A DNA stretch of 64,000 bases. Source: Plenodomus lindquistii (lineage: Eukaryota; Ascomycota; Dothideomycetes; Pleosporales; Leptosphaeriaceae). Location of the stretch: positions 2,232,001 to 2,296,000 of the forward strand of contig JANUWI010000002.1 in NCBI GenBank assembly GCA_025504975.1, given 5' to 3'. The notes beneath the pieces are model-generated. The model saw only the letters and a list, made by a program, of their open reading frames with translations. It was not told the origin of the DNA and did no database searches. Each line of letters opens with the position of its first letter. The first letter of the stretch is position 1. A program made the translations under genes and the position numbers. This document shows positions 53,821 to 64,000 of this stretch, piece after piece.

Positions 53821-56235
53821 ATGCTTGCTGCTAGAAGTCGCGTGTCGCATGCAGCGCGCCTACGTGCATACTCACTTGGATGCGGGAGTTGTCCATCTAT
53901 CCGCAAGCTTGCAACTCTTGCATCTCAGATACCAATCAGTCCTCTAGATCCAGATGTGCCGCTCGACTATGAAAGTCGGGTCGTGCAACTCGCGTCTGTC
54001 CTGGGTGGCTCGGAGCGTCCATTGACACTGACTGAGAAGATACTGTACAGCCACCTCTACCCCTCGCCAGAACACCATTGGTCTTTGAATGACATACAGC
54101 GTGGAGAAACACTGCTTCATCTTCGTCCAGATCGAGTTGCCTGTCATGATGCAACAGCAACAATGGCACTGTTGCAGTTCATCAGTGCAGGCCTTCCAAA
54201 AGTCGAGGTTCCCACCACCGTCCATAGCGATCATCTGGTAGTGTCGCGCGACGGAGCTGAAGCAGACTTGAAGCGCGGAAGACTCGAGCACCGCGAAGTA
54301 TATGCTTTCCTTAGCAGCACAGCAAAGAAGTATGGCATTGGATGGTGGAGACCTGGTGCAGGCATCATTCACACGACCATCTTTGAGAATTACGCCTTCC
54401 CGGGAGGGTTGATCATCGGCACAGACTCGCACACGCCAAATGCAGGCGGTATGGGCATGCTGGGTATTGGTGTCGGTGGGTCGGATGCAGTGGATGCCAT
54501 GGCAGACATGCCCTGGGAGCTCATGTGTCCAACAGTGGTGGGTGTACGGCTGACTGGTAGTCTGAATGGCTGGGCGTCTGCGAAAGACATAATTTGCAAA
54601 CTGGCAGGTATACTCACAGCATCTGGGGGTAAAGGCAAGGCCATTGAATTCTTTGGACCTGGGACACAGACCTTGAGTGCGACAGCCATGGCTACGGTCT
54701 GCAACATGTCTGCCGAGATTGGGTCAACCTCGTGCGTCTTTCCGTATTCCGATGCCATGGAGAGGTATTTGGCGGCCACGAAGCGTGCAGATATCGCAAA
54801 TGTGGCAAAACATTATCGGGACGTACTGTTGACCGCAGAGGAAGGTTCAGACAAATACTACGACGATGTTATCGAAGTTGACCTGAACGAGTTGGAACCG
54901 CACATCAACGGGCCCTTCACGCCTGACCTTTCCCACCCGCTCTCGCAGCTGAAAAACACCGTGTCCCAGAGCGACTGGCCAGTCGAAATCAGCCATGCCA
55001 TGGTGGGAAGCTGCACAAACAGCTCGTACGAGGATCTGTACAAGACAGCGCAGCTCGTGGAGCAAGCCAAAACGGCAGGCTTGCCACGCGTGAAGACACC
55101 CTTCATGGTGTCGCCTGGAAGTGAGGATATTCGCGCGACAGCTGAGTCAGAGGGTATCCTTCAAAAACTTCGTGACGCAGGTGCAGTCGTGCTCAGTACT
55201 ACGTGCGGTCCCTGTGTTGGACAATGGGATCGTAGCGATGTGGATGTCAAAGGCCATGAAAGGAATACGGTAGTGTCAAGCTTCAATCGCAACTTTGTTG
55301 CTCGACACGATGGAAACCCCGGCACTTGCTCTTTTGTTACATCACCTGAAATGGTAACCGCATTTGCCTACTCAGGTCGAATAGATTTCAACCCCATCAC
55401 CGATGCCATACCTATCAATGGGACTGAAAATGGACTCAGATTCACAGCACCGACGAGTGTTGAGCTGCCTACTAAGTTCGCTGTGGGTGAGGACCTCTAC
55501 CAAGCTCCAGTGCGGGATGCAGCTGGCCTGACAGTCGATATCGATCCCCGATCCGACCGCCTCCAGCTTCTTAAGCCTTTCAACCCCTGGTCTGCCGGAG
55601 CTACCACAGAAATGCCAGTCCTCATCAAAGTGAAGGGAAAGTGTACCACCGATCACATCTCCCCCGCAGGACCATGGTACAAGTACCGTGGCCATCTCGA
55701 AAACATCAGCAACAATATGCTTCTGGCTGCGTCGAATGCTTTTCTACCATCCGACTCGCAGATTCTGGGTCACACCATACACCCGTACACACAAGAAGTC
55801 CGGATCATACACGAGGTCGCTCGCGATCTGCGTGACCAGCAGATCGGATGGTGTATAGTCGGCGATTGGAACTACGGCGAAGGCTCCTCGCGAGAGCATG
55901 CTGCGCTCGAACCGCGTTATCTTGGTGGTGTGGCCGTCATTGCGCGCTCATTTGCACGAATCCATGAAACAAATCTGAAAAAACAAGGCATGCTTCCGTT
56001 GACGTTTGCGAATTCAAAGGACTACGAACTCATCAAGCTCGGGGATCGCATTACCCTGAGTGATGTCGAGGATGGTGAACTCGCGCCTGGAAAGCAGGTA
56101 ACGATGCGTGTTGCAAGCGATAACGGAGAGGAGTGGGAGGCACAGCTGAACCATACATACAGTAATGGCCAGATAGAGTGGCTCAGAGCTGGAAGTGCGC
56201 TAAATCACATCAAGCAAACGCTTCAAGGGAGGTAA
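53821..56235 (+). CDS. Mitochondrial aconitate hydratase, ACO2-like
   Basis: Single exon, 804 residues. The N-terminal ~35 residues are rich in Arg and Ser with no acidic residues (MLAARSRVSHAARLRAYSL), a mitochondrial presequence. The iron-sulfur cluster cysteines are C398 (GSCTNSS) and C462/C465 (TTCGPCVGQW). The IIGTDSHTPNAGGMGMLGIGVGG motif and the C-terminal swivel domain (GEGSSREHAALEPRYLGGVAVI) are complete. The enzyme isomerises citrate and isocitrate. Fungi often have a second aconitase-like protein (yeast Aco2) that acts mainly on homocitrate in lysine synthesis; the somewhat divergent N-terminal region makes me favour this paralogue, at low confidence. All catalytic residues look intact. 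The intronless structure is unusual for a gene of this length here. Confidence 0.92.
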   Translation: MLAARSRVSHAARLRAYSLGCGSCPSIRKLATLASQIPISPLDPDVPLDYESRVVQLASVLGGSERPLTLTEKILYSHLYPSPEHHWSLNDIQRGETLLHLRPDRVACHDATATMALLQFISAGLPKVEVPTTVHSDHLVVSRDGAEADLKRGRLEHREVYAFLSSTAKKYGIGWWRPGAGIIHTTIFENYAFPGGLIIGTDSHTPNAGGMGMLGIGVGGSDAVDAMADMPWELMCPTVVGVRLTGSLNGWASAKDIICKLAGILTASGGKGKAIEFFGPGTQTLSATAMATVCNMSAEIGSTSCVFPYSDAMERYLAATKRADIANVAKHYRDVLLTAEEGSDKYYDDVIEVDLNELEPHINGPFTPDLSHPLSQLKNTVSQSDWPVEISHAMVGSCTNSSYEDLYKTAQLVEQAKTAGLPRVKTPFMVSPGSEDIRATAESEGILQKLRDAGAVVLSTTCGPCVGQWDRSDVDVKGHERNTVVSSFNRNFVARHDGNPGTCSFVTSPEMVTAFAYSGRIDFNPITDAIPINGTENGLRFTAPTSVELPTKFAVGEDLYQAPVRDAAGLTVDIDPRSDRLQLLKPFNPWSAGATTEMPVLIKVKGKCTTDHISPAGPWYKYRGHLENISNNMLLAASNAFLPSDSQILGHTIHPYTQEVRIIHEVARDLRDQQIGWCIVGDWNYGEGSSREHAALEPRYLGGVAVIARSFARIHETNLKKQGMLPLTFANSKDYELIKLGDRITLSDVEDGELAPGKQVTMRVASDNGEEWEAQLNHTYSNGQIEWLRAGSALNHIKQTLQGR

Positions 56236-56583
56236 ATGCAGGCAAAAGCCTTCTCGTATCTCCCAAGACTTTTGGAAAGTTTCGAGCAGCTGTCTCATTC
56301 AAGGTCCCGTTTTGTGATGATGTTTGATGTTCGTACAACGCAGTCGTTCAGAGGATGCACGAGCATCCAATCGCATCTAGAAGAAAATCGGGCCACATCA
56401 ATACGAAGGACCAATTCGATCGCCCTGTTCCAGCACAGTCGTATTTGCGATACGTTGGTAGCACAAGGGCAGCTGGTCAAACCGTGGTCATTTCCTAGTG
56501 TACTTGATGATTTAGCTTGCTCAGTGCTATGTCAGAACTTGCGCTTCAAAGAACCCACAGTGATTAATCTACATTCTACAGTG
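56236..56583. other. Spacer between aconitase and membrane-protein gene
   Basis: 348 bp, holding the aconitase 3' flank and the promoter of the next gene. It stays open in frame with the following signal peptide, but it lacks coding character. Confidence 0.5.
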
Positions 56584-57747
56584 ATGAGACTTCTCTTCCC
56601 ATGTTCGATAGTTCTCGCGGCTCTCACAAGGGACAATCCGGCTCAGACTCCTACGGTTGCACTCGTACTTCGCAATAACATACAAACACTAGCATGGTAC
56701 TCAAGTTCCCAGATTTCCGGACAAACAACATGTGAATGCTTTACCCGGGCCTACTCCTGCTATCATGTACTAACGTGGCTTGTTACTTCCAGACGCGCCA
56801 TGGATTTTCAACGCCGAATCCACAACCTACACCACTTCAGATACTTTCTTCCGCCGCTGCCTGATAAATAGTAGTTGTGCTGTATACACTGGTTGTTCGA
56901 GCGGGTATCTGTTAGCTGAGGGGACATCTTCGTACTGGTACGTTTCTCACCCACGCCTACCCCCTTCCCTAGGCTCACAACTATATCGAGATACCCTTAC
57001 ACTATCTTTGTCACACAAGATCAAAGCGCATGACAATCTGCTAACTGGACCAGCGGGATCCTCGGCGCAACACCTACGCCCGACCCATCAGCTACCTCAT
57101 CTTCACAACCCCAATACTGCAGTTCCCACATCCTGGTCCCCTCGCTCTCTGCGTCACATAAAGACGCCAAAAGCTGGTTTTGGTGCGATTCTGCACCTCT
57201 CACTGGTTGTACTTTGTACGCTCAAGAGCCCGCTGAACCAAGTACGTTTCCTGCCTTTTCAACCTTTCCCATCTTCCCACACGGGATACAATTCTAATGC
57301 GCACCACCAATCTGCACATACACTGTTAAAATCTGACCGCGAGTTCACTCAGCATTCCCGACCAGCAGCGCCCCAACCTCACCATCCACCTCATCCCTCA
57401 GTCCAACTACCCCAGCACCGTCCACACCAGCAACAACAACCACCCCACCACGCTCAGACAAATCCAGCGCAACCAGCCCCATCATAGGCGCTTCCATCGG
57501 CGGCCTCGTCATCATTCTCACCGTTGGACTGAGTATATACTGGACGATTCGACACGACAGGCGTAAACGCCAGATTACGCAGGAACGGCGGGACAATGAG
57601 CAGCGGAACAAGCTGGGAGAGGCGATTCCAATGCAGACTCTTGTTGGAGGACAACCGACAGGACCTGCGCAATTGGATGCCAGTATTGCGCCGCGGGAAC
57701 TCGGGGCGGGCGAGGGTAGGATGGAATTGCCCGCAGAGGGGAAGTAA
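56584..57747 (+). CDS. Cys-containing single-pass membrane protein, Ser/Thr/Pro stalk
   Basis: Four exons that I assembled from splice signals: 56584-56731, 56793-56937, 57054-57241 and 57353-57747 (introns 61, 116 and 111 bp; the first two have CTAAC branch sites). Phases fit throughout, giving 291 residues. It starts with a signal peptide (MRLLFPCSIVLAAL). The ectodomain has about seven Cys (RRCLINSSC, YTGCSSGYLL, SYCG, QYCSSH, WFWCD, TGCTLY). A Ser/Thr/Pro-rich stalk of about 55 residues, probably O-mannosylated, precedes one transmembrane helix (PIIGASIGGLVIILTVGLSIYW) with a basic stop-transfer RHDRRKRQ and a ~70-residue cytosolic tail. The architecture resembles fungal wall sensors (Mid2/Wsc-like), but I recognise no family, so the function is unknown. 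Confidence 0.75.
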
Positions 57748-58365
57748 AGTAGAAGATGGTGTATTGATAAGGGAAGGGGACGGATGAGTGGTTGATTACG
57801 GTATGGTGTAGTTCAGACATTGCAATGGTCTAGTGCTTCGCTGGCATTTTTGGGCTTTCACCATCTTACTCCTCTATCGATTGAGCCTGTGTACGTCAAA
57901 TGTCAAAGTTACTTGATACCATTGTAGCCTTTCTTTGAATTTGGTTCTTGTTGGTTGGTGACTCTTGCGCCCCTATTGCTTACTATCAAAGTATAAGCTA
58001 TGCGAACCGTAGATGTCCTCTAGATACTGCAAGTGCAAAGAATCGATTAGAGGGTTCTAAATCAATATATAGGCACGAGTAGGTTGTAGAAAAAGAGGTC
58101 AAGCCAAGTGATCTAGTTGCAAGACGTCCTTCATTGCAATATTCACTGTATACACTAATACATCCACCTATTATCTTCATCCCCGTCTGGACTCAATCTT
58201 ATCTCCGTCTTCTGACACTATCACAAGGGTATCAACATCAATTTACCCTCCCGCCTTCCACCTAAACCCCGAGAAACTCCACGCTGAACATATATACACA
58301 AGAACACCGCCCTATTTTTAATCCTTCTCCACCCTAAATCCCCCTCCTTACACCAACAAGACTTT
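57748..58365. other. Convergent intergenic spacer
   Basis: 618 bp between the stop codons of the membrane-protein gene and the SulP gene. It is AT-leaning, with 3'UTRs only; no gene supported. Confidence 0.5.
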
Positions 58366-61300
58366 CTACGATGCAGTAACAAGCACATAACTAGTAATAG
58401 CATCCATCCTTTCCTTTGTCAACTTGAGTCCCACTTTCAGCAACTCCCTCGCAACATCCTCTTCCTTGCGCTCCAACTCATTGAACCGCTCCCGTGTCAA
58501 CAACCACGCCACACTATCATTCTCTACCGCCACGGTGCCCGTGCGATCAGTTTCCGAGAAAAAGGGGAGTTCGCCACACGTCGTCCCCGGGAGTATGACT
58601 TCGAAGAAGCTCCCCTGATCAAGTTCATACTCGGTTCTAAAGCGGCCTTTTTCAAGGATATAAAAGCCGTCGGGATCGTCGCCACGCGAGTAGAGAACTG
58701 TGCCCGCGGAATACTCTTTGCGCTCAAAGTATGGGGCAACGGCGTGCCAGAAGTCTTCGTTGCGCGTGGATACATCTTCAAAGGTTTGCAGGATGATTTT
58801 GAGGGGTTGGGCAAAATTGCGCCAGCGGGAGGGGGTGTTGAGTTGGGGTATCTGGCTGGAGCTGAGGGAGGAAGAGTCGGGGAGAGAGAGCGAGTCGTCG
58901 CCTGCTTCGCGCATAGTAGACCGCGCGGCCATCAGACGGGCGCCGCGGCGCGGAGAGGAGAATTGCGGGTTGAGGGAACTGGCACCAAAGGAGGTTGGAG
59001 AGCCACCAGTAGCGGTCTGGCCGTTTGTGGAGATGCCTTTAGCGTCGGTGATGGTCATGGGTGGTGTGGATTGATGTTTGGAGGTTTGCCGGGCGCAGTG
59101 TTTGTGAAATACTTCTAGAAGCTCGTTTTCGCAGGATTCTAGGGCTGTGTTGAGGTCTTCGAAGATCTGCGGTGGCGAGCACTCGTCTTCGCCATTATCT
59201 TCGTCCAGAAGACCAACATTTTGGAGCGCACGTCCGACCGGACTTGCGAACGACACGCCAGAAATGATCATCTTGACGTTTTTGCCGTTCAATATGCGGT
59301 TGATACGCTGGAAACCCTCGGAGCTGGAGAAGTCGACATCCAACACGTGCGTGAAGTCGACAATGATGAAGCTCACCGGGTGCCTTTCAAAGTTGTCGTT
59401 ATCGATGAGTGATCGCATGTTCTCCTCTACTGAGACGATAGTACCGAAGAACAAGAAGCCCCCCAGCTTGATCACACGGACTTGACCTCGGACCTTGCTG
59501 AGGTAGCGAGAGTCGGCTGGTGGACGGCGTACAGTCGATTCAGCAATGGTGCCACTGTACGTAGCACGAATCGCCGGATGACGGGAACTTTGCACAACAT
59601 AGCTTACGCATGCAAGGACGATACCGACGAAGATTCCAACCACAAAGTCATGTACGCCCATGATAAGAACAATGGCCAGTATTGTCATATACTCGAGCTT
59701 GTGACACTTGCCAAAAGTGTCCCACAGCGCCTCCTTCATGAGATCAATGCCCAGTAAAAAGATCAAGGCACCGACAAGGCAGATCGGGATGTAGCCAATC
59801 ATCGCTGGGCCTGCTACCCATACAGCTGTAGTTGCACATGCGAGCAGTACACCCGCAGTGCGACTGTTGCCACCATTGTCGATGAACATGACACTGTTGG
59901 CGTATACGAGGTAATTCTGGATACTACCCAGAAATCCCGAGAGGGTGTTCGAGATGCCATGAGCGATCAGCTCCCTGTTTACATCCAGGTTGTCTTCCTT
60001 GACGGCAGCGCCTAGAGCTGGGACGTTGATGGGCACATGGATGATGCCGAAGAATGACAAGGCGAACATGGTCGGAACGGTGCTGATGAGAGCTGGTACG
60101 TCGATACTTCCGAATTCTAGTGCAGTGTTAGCAGTGACGCGCTGGCCAGTATTGAAGGAGGGCCTACTAAAGTACGAGTAGAATCTGTAGAACTTGACAC
60201 CAGCCTCGGGCTTCTCAAAGATCCAACCTGCGTTACGAACAATCTCCAGATCCATGTGGAAGATGCCCTTTACCAAAATGTAGAAGACGGCAAACACCGA
60301 GATGAAGAATGCTGGCAGGACGAAAGGGCTATCTACTTGTCGCCGGAGGATCATGATGGCAATAGCCAGCGTCAGAGGTAGGACCCAAAGATACCACGTA
60401 TCGGCCGAGAAAAGCTTATGTAGAGTCTCCAAATCATAGTTTAAATTACCCTCGATGCGTGCAGAGACTTCGATGCCAGTGAGCACCAAGAAGAAGCCGA
60501 CACCACCGATGCAGCCGATCAGGATATGGCGGGGGAAGAAGCTAACAAGGTTGCCAAGCCTGAAGCCTCCCAGCGCAAGGAAGATGAGGCCTGTCAGAAT
60601 GGAGCTGAGACAGTATGAGACGATGGTCGTGGCGATGATGGCTTCAGGGGGTTCGCCTTGCATCTGATTCATGATGGAGTAGGCCATTTTGTGGAAAAAG
60701 GGAACGACTTCGATCATTTCTGAGCCAACGCCGCCCTTGAACATGGAGAGTCCGAGCGAATAGCATAGTTGTGAGACGATGCAGCTCACGAAGAAGATGG
60801 AGATGCCATCTGGACCCGTCTGGCTGAAGATGGGCGAGCCAAGGGGAAACAAGATGTAGCCGTAAGAAAGAGCGTCTAGAAGGTTAAGAAGAAGACCGAG
60901 GAAGACAGCCGAAGTGATCTGTAGACTGTTGAGGGCTCCAGCGACCAAGGCATCGGTGGTGTAGTTCTTTGGGTTTGACAGAGAGCGACCGAGTTTGGCC
61001 ACGTGCGCATGGCCGTTTGAAATGCTCTTCTGGATGCGTGCAGAGAAACTTGACGAGGTTGGCTGGTCCCATGATGTGCTTTTCTTTGCCTTGTTTTGCG
61101 GTTGCGCGTCCAGTCGTGACAGTCTTGGCACTGGCAGCAGAGGCGTCCGCTCCGTATCCTCGACCACTATTCCAGGTTGTCCCGTGCTCGGTTGGCCCTG
61201 GTGAGCGGCGTCCCACTGGGTCCCCTCGGATGGCAGCTTCGGACTGAAGAAGTCCTTGTCTGCAGTCTGGGGGCCAATGACAGTCTGCGGCGTCTCGGCC

Positions 61301-61801
61301 TCGCTGCCCTCTGCAATTGTGTCTGTCCAGTGGCCCGAGTCTGACGATGCTCGCGGCTCGATCAAGTCGGCGAATCTGCCCGAGGCCGTGTCTGGCTCTG
61401 CGAAGCTGTTGGCGCGCGGGCGGTCCTGGTACGTCTCCGAGTCGAGGGCATACGACGCCAATTGAGAACTTCGCTCGCGGACGCCATGGGACGAATACTG
61501 GGGGTTTTCTAGCATGTGTCAGCCAACGGCTCAAGGAGAAATGGTCGTTTGGACATGACGACGCACCCGCAAAGCCATGTGAAGTTTGATGCGCAAAGGA
61601 GCGGATGGGGTTGCGCGTGTACGACCCAGAGAGCACGCTGGCGCTGATGGACTGGGCTCGGATGCGCCTGGGCAGGGTATTCGCTCCCATCTCGGCCTGC
61701 GACTGGTCGGGTGCAAAGTCGGCATCGTGGACATTGTCGCCTGTGAAGGGAAGCTGCTGCTCGGCGGAGCTCGAGTCGCGTTGGAAAAGACGCGACGGCA
61801 T
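58366..61801 (-). CDS. SulP transporter with STAS and cyclic-nucleotide-binding domains (Vsb1/YGR125W-like)
   Basis: Three exons, 61801-61567, 61508-60168 and 60116-58366, giving 1108 residues. The cytosolic N-terminus (~250 residues) is Ser/Pro-rich and includes VSGSYTRNPIRS-like and SSHGVRERSSQL segments. About ten to twelve transmembrane helices form the SulP core (LGLLLNLLDALSYGYILFPLG, HVPINVPALGAAV, DLDVNRELIAHGISN). A STAS domain follows (FIIVDFTHVLDVDFSS), and at the end a cNMP-binding-like fold (SRGDDPDGFYILEKGRF, PGTTCGELPFFSETDRTG). This order matches the vacuolar protein Vsb1 (YGR125W), needed for basic amino acid storage. The second intron is 51 bp and in frame, without a stop; removing it restores a SulP-like YSYFKFGSIDVPALI helix. 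A canonical TGCTAAC branch site supports it. Confidence 0.9.
60117..60167 (-). other. In-frame 51-bp intron in the SulP gene
   Basis: Donor GTAGGC at 60167, branch TGCTAAC, acceptor CACTAG ending at 60117. The length is divisible by three and no stop occurs, so simple open-frame reading includes 17 extra residues (about SRPSFNTGQRVTANTAL). Confidence 0.7.
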
Positions 61802-63392
61802 GGCGTCGGTCGTGGGACAAGAATGTCGGCGTCGGCAAGGAAAGCAACGCAATTAGCAACGCATAGTAAGGAGACGGAGGGCTATGTCCAACGAGGGCTA
61901 TCGGTGATCAGCTGAAGGCTTCAGATGGTTGAGAAAGGCGCGCGCAATTCGGTCCGTGTAGTGGCGCCGGGAGCTATCGTCGACCAGCTGCAAATAAACG
62001 TTGGCGGGGACAGAAAGGAATGAACACTGAGTGCAACCGGGTCAATTGCCTGGAAAAAGATTGTTATATGGACATTGGTAAAGTCGATTGTCAATTAGCA
62101 TTATTTCAGGATTCAGGGTTCTTCGCGGCTTGCACGGCGAGTGGGGACCATGATGGAGCAGCATACTCTAGAGTGCCTATGGGACTGGGACCACAGTTTG
62201 TTGAGGGGAAAACAGCCGTCCGTGGATATTCTGGCCCTGCGACAGAAAACGTCATCGCGCTAGCCCCTGTTCAAAACTACCCTTTCTTGATTCTGCTTTC
62301 TATTCACACTCAGACTTCAACCTTCACTCCAAGACCATCCAAGCCAACTCCACAGTACTTCTTGCAATCATCCACGACAAAGCGCGACTTGAACGCAGTG
62401 TGTGCTATGGCGTCAATTGCGTTCTACATAGCATGTGAGCATCGTCCTTTTCACCACGCTACCCTGCTGCATTCTCGCTTATGCACAGGAACAAAACTGG
62501 CATCCTTCCCACGCGTTCATGCAGTAAAACATCTGCCTTCTTTCACTGCCCAGATACCCTCGCCGCCTTCTCTTGATACAGTATCCAGTAGTCTGCTTCT
62601 TTCAGGAACACCATTTTCATCTCAACTCTATCAAACCATCAAGCCCAGACTCACCGAGTCAAACAGCGCTGTCATATTCCCCCTGTACGTAGGTTTTGTC
62701 AGGTAATTCGTGCGACGAAGAATTTTCAAAGGATCGAGGCAGTCCACTGTCCACCTCCACACAACCGTTGCTTCGGGCTCTGCTGCGTAGCCACCTGACA
62801 ATAGGGTATGGGCTAGAGTAAGTAGTCTTCGGGGGTCCCGCGAAATCAACGTGGAACCACAGTCTTGGTCTTCTGTCACGTTTTAGCATGCAGCAAGTGG
62901 CTGAAGTGGCTAGATTGATATCATACAGCTAGTCATGATGCACGTTTTATATGCGACTGTACTCAAGGAGTTATACAGCACAGAGAAATAGTAAACTATA
63001 GCCGATGAGCCGAACGAGCCGAACGATTCTTGTTGGCTGCTACATTATGCCCATCACAAGCCATGGATCTGGGTTCATGACGAGCCCCACCATCGCGCCT
63101 CGGAACGCGGAGGATTACCCCAGAATCATCTCACGTGCTCAAGGTGGAATCTTCTGGTGCAAGGCGACTTTCACTGCTCATGATGCATTGAATTCGTCAT
63201 ATGAAATGAGAGCTACAGGTGCTGTCTCATCGAGAGCTGCCTCACCCCACCTCTGCTCTCGCGTGCCTCAAGGCAGCCCATGCTCAGAGGGTATAAACAT
63301 CCTTCTCTGCGCCATTTGCCATATCCTCAAAAAACAGACGATTGCCGGAACCCCGATGCCATGCAGTGAAGGAAGAATACAAGTGGACGAAA
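61802..63392. other. Intergenic, SulP promoter region
   Basis: About 1.6 kb between the SulP start and the gluconokinase stop. A splice-like mini frame at 62408 (ATGGCGTC, GTGAGC donor, CACAG acceptor) runs into a stop at once, so I do not call a gene. It could be a noncoding transcript. Confidence 0.45.
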
Positions 63393-64000
63393 CTATTGGG
63401 CGGCAGATGTGGCTGAATGAGGGCCCCTCGTTGACAGTACAACGTCCACGGTTGCGCTGGCCAGTTCCTTGACCTCTTGTAGCGAGCCCTTGACATCAAC
63501 AATCTCGACATCCTTTAGCTGCTTGCACTCGGTCTCGTCTGGCTCCTCGAGCGCAGCAAACTGGCTCTCGACCATAGCATCCTTCATATAGTGGCCTTGC
63601 CTAGCGCGAACACGGGCGAGAAGAGTCTCCTTGTCGGCGCGTAGGTAAACAAAGTGGACGTTGGCGTCCGGAGACTCGTCGTAGAGCTTAGCCGTGCGGA
63701 TGACATCTCTGTACTTCTTCTTGAGTGCGCTGCACGTCACCACAACGCCCTTGGTGCCAGCCTTCAATTTGGTGAGCGCCTCGTCTCGGAGGAGAATGAG
63801 CCAGTCCCATCGGTCCTCGTCGTTGAGCGGGATTCCAGCAGCCATCTTCTCAATATTCGCCTTGGGATGGTACTGAGAACAGTCAGCAAGGATGAGCAAA
63901 TGACGTAATTGCAGGAGCACGAACCTCATCGCCTTCAATGTAATCGAAACCATAGCGTTGGGCAAGATATTCGGCGACTGTGCTCTTGCCGCATCCTGCT
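63393..64000 (-). CDS. Gluconokinase, 3' part (N-terminus beyond the window)
   Basis: Partial gene, two exons visible: at least 64000-63925 and 63872-63393, with a 52-bp intron (GTTCGT...TCTCAG). The first visible exon carries the Walker A P-loop GCGKST, followed by VAEYLAQRYGFDYIEGDE; the splice joins it to YHPKANIEKMAAGIPLNDEDRWDWL, the hallmark of the thermoresistant gluconokinase family. TCSALKKKYRD and ARQGHYM complete the conserved core. The enzyme phosphorylates gluconate to 6-phosphogluconate with ATP, feeding the pentose phosphate pathway. The last ~15 residues are an unconserved Ser/Ala-rich tail. The start codon and a few N-terminal residues lie past position 64000. The donor GTTCGT is atypical, but the frame and motif require it. 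Confidence 0.92.
   Translation of the reverse strand, partial: QDAARAQSPNILPNAMVSITLKAMRFVLLQLRHLLILADCSQYHPKANIEKMAAGIPLNDEDRWDWLILLRDEALTKLKAGTKGVVVTCSALKKKYRDVIRTAKLYDESPDANVHFVYLRADKETLLARVRARQGHYMKDAMVESQFAALEEPDETECKQLKDVEIVDVKGSLQEVKELASATVDVVLSTRGPHSATSAAQ

Noticed and set aside
62408..62500. ATG followed by GTGAGC donor and CACAG acceptor in the SulP/gluconokinase gap
   Set aside because: Joining gives a stop codon at the junction after nine residues; alternative frames give only short unrecognisable peptides.
1..64000. tRNA genes, transposons and a secondary-metabolite cluster
   Set aside because: Scanning by eye for tRNA B-box sequences, transposase or reverse-transcriptase motifs and PKS/NRPS domains gave nothing; a tRNA scan and repeat search would settle it.

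Overview
The window reads as ordinary nuclear chromosome of a filamentous ascomycete (Pezizomycotina; a Dothideomycete such as a Pleosporales member is plausible but not proven). The grounds are short introns of about 46-140 bp with GT/AG ends and CTAAC-type branch sites, roughly 50% GC, single-copy eukaryotic housekeeping genes on both strands, and fungus-specific families (SulP-STAS-cNMP transporter, SPX-ankyrin-GDPD protein, GH3/GH16 secreted enzymes). I see no rRNA, tRNA, CRISPR array, intact transposon or telomere repeat. No biosynthetic cluster is evident.

Layout, left to right. 1-15 kb: a PPR-like mitochondrial protein (-), a PNPOx-fold protein with a C-terminal membrane segment (+), dipeptidyl peptidase III (-), a GPI-type GH16 glycosidase (-), then UPF3 (-) and SIT4/PP6 phosphatase (+) diverging from a short promoter filled with minisatellites. 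15-29 kb: a 1672-residue WD40 scaffold-like protein (-), one small disordered protein (-) and a 4.8 kb gene-free gap. 28-46 kb: a METTL4-type MT-A70 methyltransferase (-), a LEU5-type CoA carrier (+), a TMF1/Sgm1-type golgin (-), a Nit2-type amidase (+), an F-box-like protein (-), a gankyrin/Nas6 proteasome chaperone (-), a secreted GH3 beta-glucosidase (+) and a GDE1-type glycerophosphodiesterase (-). 47-64 kb: XAP5/FAM50 (-), a UBA/AT-hook protein (+), a decayed chitin-deacetylase/CBM18 pseudogene (+), an MFS transporter (-), an ACO2-like aconitase (+), a Cys-rich single-pass membrane protein assembled from four exons (+), a Vsb1-like SulP transporter (-) and the 3' part of a gluconokinase (-) that runs off the right edge.

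The genes do not form one pathway. They are independent housekeeping loci (NMD, proteasome assembly, Golgi tethering, phosphate and carbon metabolism) mixed with secreted or surface proteins. The points most worth a second look are the CE4/CBM18 relic, a one-base homopolymer frameshift in the conserved SPX domain of GDE1, the repeat-rich UPF3/SIT4 promoter, the unrecognised four-exon membrane protein, a long insertion in SIT4, and two introns whose length is a multiple of three and which contain no stop.
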